Positions 58,646 to 64,000 of a stretch of DNA of 64,000 nt are shown one piece after another. The stretch's first letter is position 1. The number at the start of each line of letters is the position of its first letter. The stretch is from Curtobacterium sp. HSID17257. Lineage in GTDB: Bacteria > Actinomycetota > Actinomycetes > Actinomycetales > Microbacteriaceae. Made by a program: the position numbers and the translations under genes. Under the pieces are notes generated by a model. That model was not told the origin of the DNA and did not search any database. It saw only the letters and a list, made by a program, of their open reading frames with translations. The DNA is taken from NCBI RefSeq assembly GCF_003989515.1, contig NZ_RBLU01000002.1, forward strand, positions 1-64,000. Reading direction: 5' to 3'.

Positions 58646-58698
58646 CGGCTGCAGACCGAACCCCCAGCACACACCGAACACACCCGTAAGGAGCACCA

Positions 58699-60210
58699 AT
58701 GGCCGACTACATCGTCGCCATCGACCAGGGCACGACCTCGACGCGTGCCATCGTCTTCGACCACTCCGGTTCGATCATCTCGGTCGGGCAGAAGGAGCAC
58801 GAGCAGATCTTCCCGCGCGCCGGGTGGGTCGAGCACGACCCGTCGGAGATCTGGGACAACACCCGTGAGGTCATCGGCCAGGCCCTGTCCCGCGCCGACA
58901 TCACCCGCCACGACGTCGCAGCGGTCGGCATCACGAACCAGCGCGAGACCGCGGTGGTCTGGGACAAGAACACCGGCAAGGCCGTCTACAACGCCATCGT
59001 CTGGCAGGACACCCGCACCCAGGCGATCGTCGACAAGCTCGCCGACGGCGACACCGACCGCTACAAGGCGATCGTCGGCCTGCCGCTCGCCACCTACTTC
59101 GCCGGCACCAAGATCGCCTGGATCCTCGAGAACGTCGAGGGTGCACGCGAGAAGGCCGAGGCGGGCGACCTGCTCTTCGGCACCACCGACACCTGGGTCC
59201 TCTGGAACCTCACCGGTGGCACCGACGGCGGTGTGCACAAGACCGACGTCACGAACGCGTCCCGCACGCTGTTCATGGACCTCGAGACGCTGCAGTGGCG
59301 CGACGACATCCTGGCCGACTTCGGGGTGCCGAAGTCGATGCTCCCGGAGATCGTCAGCTCCTCCGAGGTCTACGGCCACGTCGAGTCGTCCAGCCTCCTC
59401 CGCGAGGTCCCGATCGCCGGCATCCTCGGCGACCAGCAGGCCGCGACGTTCGGCCAGGCGGCGTTCGACCAGGGCGAGTCGAAGAACACCTACGGCACCG
59501 GCAACTTCCTCATCTTCAACACGGGCACCGAGATCGTCCGGTCGGAGAACGGGCTGCTCACCACCGTCGGGTACAAGCTCGGCGACCAGGAGACGCACTA
59601 CGCGCTCGAGGGCTCCATCGCCGTCACGGGCTCGCTCATCCAGTGGCTCCGCGACAACCTCGGCATCATCGGCAGTGCCCCGGAGGTCGAGGCCCTCGCC
59701 AAGACCGTCGAGGACAACGGTGGCGTGTACTTCGTGCCGGCCTTCTCGGGTCTGTTCGCGCCGTACTGGCGTCCGGACGCCCGCGGCGCCCTGGTCGGCC
59801 TGACCCGCTACGTCAACAAGGGGCACATCGCCCGTGCCGCCCTCGAGGCGACGGCGCTGCAGACCCGCGAGGTCCTCGACGCCGTCAACGCGGACTCCGG
59901 TGTGGACCTGACCGAGCTCAAGGTCGACGGCGGCATGACCGCCAACGACGCGCTCATGCAGTTCCAGGCGGACATCCTCAACGTGCCGGTCGTCCGTCCG
60001 GTCGTCGCGGAGACCACCGCCCTCGGTGCGGCCTACGCCGCCGGTCTGGCCGTCGGGTTCTGGGCGAACCTCGACGAGCTCCGCGCCAACTGGCAGGAGG
60101 ACCAGCGCTGGGAGCCGTCCCTCGACGACGCCGAGCGCGACCGTCAGCTCCGCCTCTGGAAGAAGGCCGTCACGAAGACCTTCGACTGGGTCGACGAGGA
60201 CGTGCGCTGA
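58699..60210 (+). CDS. glpK: Glycerol kinase
   Basis: A 503-aa FGGY-family kinase (glycerol to glycerol-3-phosphate). [14 protein letters not shown] (phosphate loop), [54 protein letters not shown] and [18 protein letters not shown] are in order with normal length. The ribosome-binding site AAGGAG is 7 nt before the ATG. It ends at a hairpin. Confidence 0.97.
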   Translation: MADYIVAIDQGTTSTRAIVFDHSGSIISVGQKEHEQIFPRAGWVEHDPSEIWDNTREVIGQALSRADITRHDVAAVGITNQRETAVVWDKNTGKAVYNAIVWQDTRTQAIVDKLADGDTDRYKAIVGLPLATYFAGTKIAWILENVEGAREKAEAGDLLFGTTDTWVLWNLTGGTDGGVHKTDVTNASRTLFMDLETLQWRDDILADFGVPKSMLPEIVSSSEVYGHVESSSLLREVPIAGILGDQQAATFGQAAFDQGESKNTYGTGNFLIFNTGTEIVRSENGLLTTVGYKLGDQETHYALEGSIAVTGSLIQWLRDNLGIIGSAPEVEALAKTVEDNGGVYFVPAFSGLFAPYWRPDARGALVGLTRYVNKGHIARAALEATALQTREVLDAVNADSGVDLTELKVDGGMTANDALMQFQADILNVPVVRPVVAETTALGAAYAAGLAVGFWANLDELRANWQEDQRWEPSLDDAERDRQLRLWKKAVTKTFDWVDEDVR

Positions 60211-60230
60211 CGCGCAGCTGAGGTGACCGA

Positions 60231-60275
60231 CTGGAGGCGCGGTGCCGGTCCGACGGGCCGGCACCGCGCCTCCAG
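60231..60275 (+). terminator. Terminator after glpK
   Basis: An 18-bp perfect stem (CTGGAGGCGCGGTGCCGG at 60231-60248 with 60258-60275), 20 nt after the glpK stop. The GGAGGCGCG core is shared with the other long hairpins. Confidence 0.85.
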
Positions 60276-60330
60276 GCCGTTGCGGTGGCACGCGCGGTGC
60301 GGGCCGGGCGCACCGGTCCGGCCGCGAAAC

Positions 60331-60386
60331 GCAACGTCGGCGGATCCGCGCAACGCCACAGCGCTGCGAGCATCCGCCGACGTCGC
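60331..60386 (-). terminator. Terminator after trpD
   Basis: Arms 60331-60345 and 60372-60386 pair at 14 of 15 positions (core ACGTCGGCGGAT), located 16 nt beyond the trpD stop on its strand, with GCGC pairs in the loop. Together with the hairpin at 60231 it separates the convergent genes. Confidence 0.75.
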
Positions 60387-60401
60387 GACTTGCGGGGTCG
60401 C

Positions 60402-61457
60402 TCAGGCCGCGGGGGCGGCGCCGACCCAGTCGGCGAGCTTCTGCGCGGCGGCGCCGGAGTCGACCGCCTCGGCGGCGACGGCGAGCTGCTCACGGAACCG
60501 CTGCAGGATCGGCCGGTCCGCCTGCTCGGGATCCTCGGCCAGACGGAAGGACACCAGCCCGGCGGCGGCGTTGAGCAGCACGATGTCACGGACCGGGCCG
60601 GTCTCCCCCGCGAGCACGCGGTGCACCACGGCGGCGTTGTGCTCGGGGTCACCGCCGAGCAGGTCCTCCGTGCGCGCCCGGGCGATCCCGAGGTCCCGCG
60701 GGTCGAGGTCGTGCTCGATGACCCGGCCGCCGGTGACCTCCCAGATGTGGGAGTGCCCGGTGGTCGTCAGCTCGTCGAGGCCGTCGTCGCCGCGGAACAC
60801 GAGCGCGGTCGCCCCACGGGTCTGGAACACGCCCGTGATGATCGGCACGAGCTCGAGCTGCGCCACGCCCACCGCGTTCGCCTCGCACCGGGCCGGGTTC
60901 ACCAGCGGCCCGAGGAAGTTGAAGACGGTGGGCACGCCGATCTCGCGCCGGACCGGGGCCGCATGAGCGAAGCCGGGGTGGAACGCGCTCGCGAACGCGA
61001 AGGTCAGCCCGACACGCCGGAAGGTGTCCGCGACACGCGCGGCGTCCATCGTCAGGTCGAGGCCGAGGGCGGCCAGCACGTCGCTCGAGCCCGACTTCGA
61101 CGAACTCGCGCGGTTGCCGTGCTTGACGACCGGCACGCCCGCGGCGGCGATGACGATCGCGGCCATCGTCGAGACGTTCACGGTGCCCACGACGTCGCCG
61201 CCGGTCCCGACGATGTCGAGTGCCATCGGGTCGACGTCCAACGGGACGGCGGCGTCGAGGATCGCGTCGCGGAAGCCGACGACCTCGTCGACGGTCTCGC
61301 CCTTCGCCCGGAGCGCGACCGCGAAGGCCGCGATCTGTGCGGCGGTCGCGCGCCCCTGGACGATCTCCTCCATGGCCCACGTGGACTGCCTGATCGAGAG
61401 GTCCTCGCGCGCCATGAGCGCGCTGATGACTGCAGGCCAGGAGAGTGTGAGGGACAT
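60402..61457 (-). CDS. trpD: Anthranilate phosphoribosyltransferase
   Basis: A 351-aa TrpD (anthranilate + PRPP to N-phosphoribosyl anthranilate, tryptophan synthesis). VGTGGDVVGTVNVSTMAA (PRPP loop), VVKHGNRASSSKSGSSDVL and FNFLGPLVNPA are the family motifs. The ATG at 61457 is leaderless, TACCAT lying 6 nt upstream on this strand. It is divergent from ctaE, the same arrangement as in mycobacteria and other actinobacteria. Confidence 0.95.
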   Translation of the reverse strand: MSLTLSWPAVISALMAREDLSIRQSTWAMEEIVQGRATAAQIAAFAVALRAKGETVDEVVGFRDAILDAAVPLDVDPMALDIVGTGGDVVGTVNVSTMAAIVIAAAGVPVVKHGNRASSSKSGSSDVLAALGLDLTMDAARVADTFRRVGLTFAFASAFHPGFAHAAPVRREIGVPTVFNFLGPLVNPARCEANAVGVAQLELVPIITGVFQTRGATALVFRGDDGLDELTTTGHSHIWEVTGGRVIEHDLDPRDLGIARARTEDLLGGDPEHNAAVVHRVLAGETGPVRDIVLLNAAAGLVSFRLAEDPEQADRPILQRFREQLAVAAEAVDSGAAAQKLADWVGAAPAA

Positions 61458-61523
61458 GGCTCGATGGTACTGAGTTCGAACGACCCGCCAGTGTCCTGCG
61501 AAAACACTGTCAGTGGTTTCGGC

Positions 61524-61529
61524 CATAAT
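61524..61529 (+). promoter_or_regulatory. -10 box of the ctaE-qcr operon
   Basis: CATAAT ends 7 nt before the GTG at 61537, a leaderless spacing. Confidence 0.5.
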
Positions 61530-61536
61530 GGAGGAC

Positions 61537-62166
61537 GTGACTAGCACCCCTCTCTCCAGATCCGCCAGCGGTCCGGTCCTGAACAGGCCGAACGCCGTTG
61601 CCGTGGGGACGATCGTGTGGCTGGGCAGCGAGGTCATGTTCTTCGCCGGCCTGTTCGCGATCTACTTCACGCTGCGCAGCACCTCGCCCGAGCTCTGGGC
61701 GACCGAGACCGCCAAGCTCGAGGTGCCGTTCGCCTCGGTGAACACGATCATCCTGGTGCTGTCGAGCTTCGCCTGCCAGTTCGCGGTGTTCGCCGCGGAG
61801 CGCTTCCAGGTGCACCGCACGAGCTGGAACCCCAAGGACTGGGGCATGACGGAGTGGTTCTTCGTCACGTACTGCATGGGTGCGATCTTCGTCTGCGGCC
61901 AGATCTTCGAGTACGCGAACCTCTGGCACGAGGGCGTCACGCTCTCGTCGAGCGCCTACGGCTCCGCGTTCTACATGACCACCGGCTTCCACGGCCTGCA
62001 CGTCACGGGTGGTCTCATCGCCTTCCTCCTGACCCTCGGTCGCGGCTTCGCCGCCAAGAACTTCGGGCACAAGGAGGCGACCACCGCGATCGTCGTGTCG
62101 TACTACTGGCACTTCGTCGACGTGGTCTGGATCGGCCTCTTCGCTGTCATCTACCTTCTCAAGTAG
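61537..62166 (+). CDS. ctaE: Cytochrome aa3 oxidase subunit III
   Basis: A 209-aa membrane protein with five hydrophobic segments, part of the bc1-aa3 respiratory supercomplex. [21 protein letters not shown] and [10 protein letters not shown] and [10 protein letters not shown] are characteristic. The GTG at 61537 is chosen over an ATG nine bases upstream because of the leaderless -10 and because the actinobacterial proteins begin alike (MTS...). qcrC follows 21 nt after its stop. Confidence 0.95.
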   Translation: MTSTPLSRSASGPVLNRPNAVAVGTIVWLGSEVMFFAGLFAIYFTLRSTSPELWATETAKLEVPFASVNTIILVLSSFACQFAVFAAERFQVHRTSWNPKDWGMTEWFFVTYCMGAIFVCGQIFEYANLWHEGVTLSSSAYGSAFYMTTGFHGLHVTGGLIAFLLTLGRGFAAKNFGHKEATTAIVVSYYWHFVDVVWIGLFAVIYLLK

Positions 62167-62187
62167 GAACTGGACACCCCCCACCGC

Positions 62188-62991
62188 ATGTTCACCAGAA
62201 GCAAGTCCAAGAAGGGCCGCCGTTCCCCGATGGCGACCGTGTCGCTCATCGTCGTCGGTCTCATGACCACCGGCGGTGCGTACGCGCTGTTCAGCTCGAC
62301 GGCGAACGCCGACGACAGCACCACCTCCGCGGTGTCCAGCCAGTCCAAGGTCAACGAGGGCGAGAAGCTCTTCGCCTCGAACTGCGCGACCTGCCACGGC
62401 CTCGACGCCCAGGGCACCAGCGAGGGTCCGTCCCTCATCGGTGTCGGCGCCGCGTCGGTCGACTTCCAGGTCGGCACCGGCCGCATGCCGATGGCCGCGC
62501 AGGGCCCCCAGGCCGAGGAGAAGCCCGCCCAGTTCACGGACGAGCAGATCGATGCCATGGGTGCCTACGTCGCCTCGCTCGGCCCCGGCCCGTCGGTCCC
62601 CTCCTCGTCGCTGACGGACGGCAAGGGCGACGCAGCCGAAGGCGCCGAGCTCTTCCGCATCAACTGCGCCATGTGCCACAACGTGGCGGGCGCCGGCGGC
62701 GCACTCACCGAGGGCAAGTACGCCCCGAACCTGCAGTCGGTCTCCGGCAAGCACATCTACGAGGCCATGGTCACGGGCCCGCAGAACATGCCGGTCTTCA
62801 ACGACCTCAACCTGACGCCGGAGCAGAAGGCCGACATCATCACGTACCTGAAGTACGTGCAGGACAACAAGTCGCCCGGCGGGTTCGCCCTCGGCTCCCT
62901 CGGCCCGGTGGCAGAGGGTCTGTTCATCTGGATCTTCGGACTCGGCGCGGTCGTCGCGATGACCGTCTGGCTGACCGCGAAGTCCAACTGA
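62188..62991 (+). CDS. qcrC: Cytochrome bc1 complex dihaem cytochrome c subunit
   Basis: A 267-aa protein with an N-terminal membrane anchor (about 15-35), two haem c sites (CATCH near 64 and CAMCH near 160) and a C-terminal transmembrane segment (LFIWIFGLGAVVAMTVWL). The two haems pass electrons from the Rieske protein to the aa3 oxidase inside the supercomplex. The spacing in the operon is standard (ctaE-qcrC-qcrA-qcrB). Confidence 0.97.
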   Translation: MFTRSKSKKGRRSPMATVSLIVVGLMTTGGAYALFSSTANADDSTTSAVSSQSKVNEGEKLFASNCATCHGLDAQGTSEGPSLIGVGAASVDFQVGTGRMPMAAQGPQAEEKPAQFTDEQIDAMGAYVASLGPGPSVPSSSLTDGKGDAAEGAELFRINCAMCHNVAGAGGALTEGKYAPNLQSVSGKHIYEAMVTGPQNMPVFNDLNLTPEQKADIITYLKYVQDNKSPGGFALGSLGPVAEGLFIWIFGLGAVVAMTVWLTAKSN

Positions 62992-63024
62992 TCGTCCGTG
63001 TCGAACGACACTGAAGGGAACACC

Positions 63025-64000
63025 ATGGCAGAGCACGACGACGAGGCACTGAACTCGTCCTCGGCTGTCGAGAAGCACGGCGCGACCAGCACGTCGGCCG
63101 GGATCGCGGTCGTCCCCGCGGACCCGTTCGAGAACCCGGGTGAGCCGCCGCACCGCGCGCGCCGCACCGACGTCGACCCGAAGAAGCAGCGCCTGGCCGA
63201 GCGTCAGGTCGCCACGTTCTTCTACCTGTCCATCGTGGGCAGCGTCCTGGCGATCGCGGCGTACATCGCCTTCCCGATCGACCCCGAGGACTTCGGCACC
63301 GTCCGGTCCGGCAACCTCTGGCTCGGTCTGGCGATCGCCCTGGCCCTGCTCGCGCTGGGCCTCGGCGCCGTCTACTGGTCCAAGTCGCTCGTCGTGGACC
63401 GCGAGATCACGGAGATGCGCCACAGCACCCGTGGCACCGACGCGACCCGCGCGAAGGCCGTCGAGGCCTTCCAGCTCGCCGACAAGGAGTCCGGCTTCAG
63501 CCGTCGCAAGCTGATCCGCAACTCGATGATCGGCGCCCTGGTGGCGTTCCCGCTGCCGGGTGTCGTCCTCGTCCGTGACTTCGCCCCGGCGGAGGACCCG
63601 AACGAGCTCCTGCGCCACACCTTCTGGAAGTCCGGCATGCGCCTGACGAAGGACCCGACGGGTCTGCCGATCAAGGCGTCCGACGTCACGATCGGTTCGG
63701 TCTTCCACGTCATCCCGGACGGCATGCTCGACTCCGAGCACATGCTCGAGGAGAAGGCGAAGGCCTCGGTCCTCCTCATGCGTCTCGACCCGAAGGACCT
63801 CAACCCCTCGAAGGGGCACGAGGACTGGGGCTACGACGGCATCGTCGCCTACTCCAAGATCTGCACCCACGTCGGGTGCCCGGTCGCGCTCTACGAGCAG
63901 CAGACGCACCACCTGCTGTGCCCGTGCCACCAGTCGACGTTCGACGTCTCGAACAACTGCGAAGTCATCTTCGGCCCGGCTGCACGTCCCCTCCCCCAAC
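63025..64000 (+). CDS. qcrA: Rieske iron-sulfur subunit of the bc1 complex, truncated by window end
   Basis: The open frame from the ATG (GAAGGGA upstream) runs 325 codons to the window end without a stop. An acidic cytoplasmic N-terminus precedes three membrane segments typical of actinobacterial QcrA. The iron-sulfur ligands CTHVGC and CPCHQSTFD are at the end. The missing part is about the last 20-40 residues; qcrB is expected next. Confidence 0.96.
   Translation, partial: MAEHDDEALNSSSAVEKHGATSTSAGIAVVPADPFENPGEPPHRARRTDVDPKKQRLAERQVATFFYLSIVGSVLAIAAYIAFPIDPEDFGTVRSGNLWLGLAIALALLALGLGAVYWSKSLVVDREITEMRHSTRGTDATRAKAVEAFQLADKESGFSRRKLIRNSMIGALVAFPLPGVVLVRDFAPAEDPNELLRHTFWKSGMRLTKDPTGLPIKASDVTIGSVFHVIPDGMLDSEHMLEEKAKASVLLMRLDPKDLNPSKGHEDWGYDGIVAYSKICTHVGCPVALYEQQTHHLLCPCHQSTFDVSNNCEVIFGPAARPLPQ

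Noticed and set aside
58558-60291. 577-codon minus-strand frame opposite glpK
   Set aside because: Same artefact; glpK on the plus strand is unmistakable.
61510-63999. 829-codon minus-strand frame opposite ctaE-qcrC-qcrA
   Set aside because: Mirror of three certain respiratory genes. The translation is low complexity and has no motif.

Overview
The window is high-GC actinobacterial DNA. The chromosomal part looks like the family Microbacteriaceae, and Curtobacterium or a close relative is my best guess. The evidence is an RbpA that lacks extra zinc cysteines, the ctaE-qcrC-qcrA respiratory order with trpD divergent upstream, many leaderless genes whose -10 hexamer lies 6-7 nt before the start codon, and recurrent long GC-rich hairpins at gene ends. 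The genus is an inference; no rRNA or tRNA gene was seen.

Layout. 0-14 kb is core chromosome: tatC, a HelY/Ski2-like helicase, lnt, rbpA, an NfeD/SPFH membrane pair, an SDR, a NUDIX hydrolase, a sensor kinase/response regulator pair, and an MFS transporter divergent from a CGNR zinc-finger regulator. 14-49.5 kb is an accessory region with visibly lower and uneven GC. It starts with a three-gene tyrosine-recombinase module and continues with a TrlF-type PHP-ATPase, an arsenic operon, a TIR protein, a CmtR/cation-efflux pair with a frameshift, a copper-linked cluster under a CsoR-type box, an IS30 element broken by an amber codon, an OLD-family nuclease, a fluoride-resistance operon, a resolvase-TniA-TniB transposition module, and a paralogous pair of putative DNA-binding proteins. 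49.5-64 kb returns to core chromosome: CPBP protease, alcohol dehydrogenase, ECF sigma with partner, SDR/XRE pair, dhaKLM divergent from glpF-glpK, trpD, and ctaE-qcrC-qcrA, which runs off the end.

The best observation is at 36.7-41.0 kb. An apparent fluoride riboswitch with a legible ribosome-binding-site switch precedes genes for a stress protein, phosphoglycerate mutase, two CrcB/Fluc fluoride channels, pyrophosphatase and enolase. Enolase and pyrophosphatase are classic fluoride targets, so the operon appears to pair fluoride export with spare copies of poisoned enzymes. An SLAC1/TehA-type (TDT) anion transporter with a divergent LysR regulator follows.

The second theme is defence and metal stress carried together on a mobile island. 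The arsenic operon (arsR, CoA-disulfide-reductase-like flavoprotein, arsB, arsC, a flavoprotein with a cysteine-rich tail, a second arsC-like gene, an ArsN-like acetyltransferase) is tightly coupled, with overlapping stop and start codons. TrlF, the OLD nuclease and the TIR protein are candidate anti-phage genes scattered among the metal clusters.
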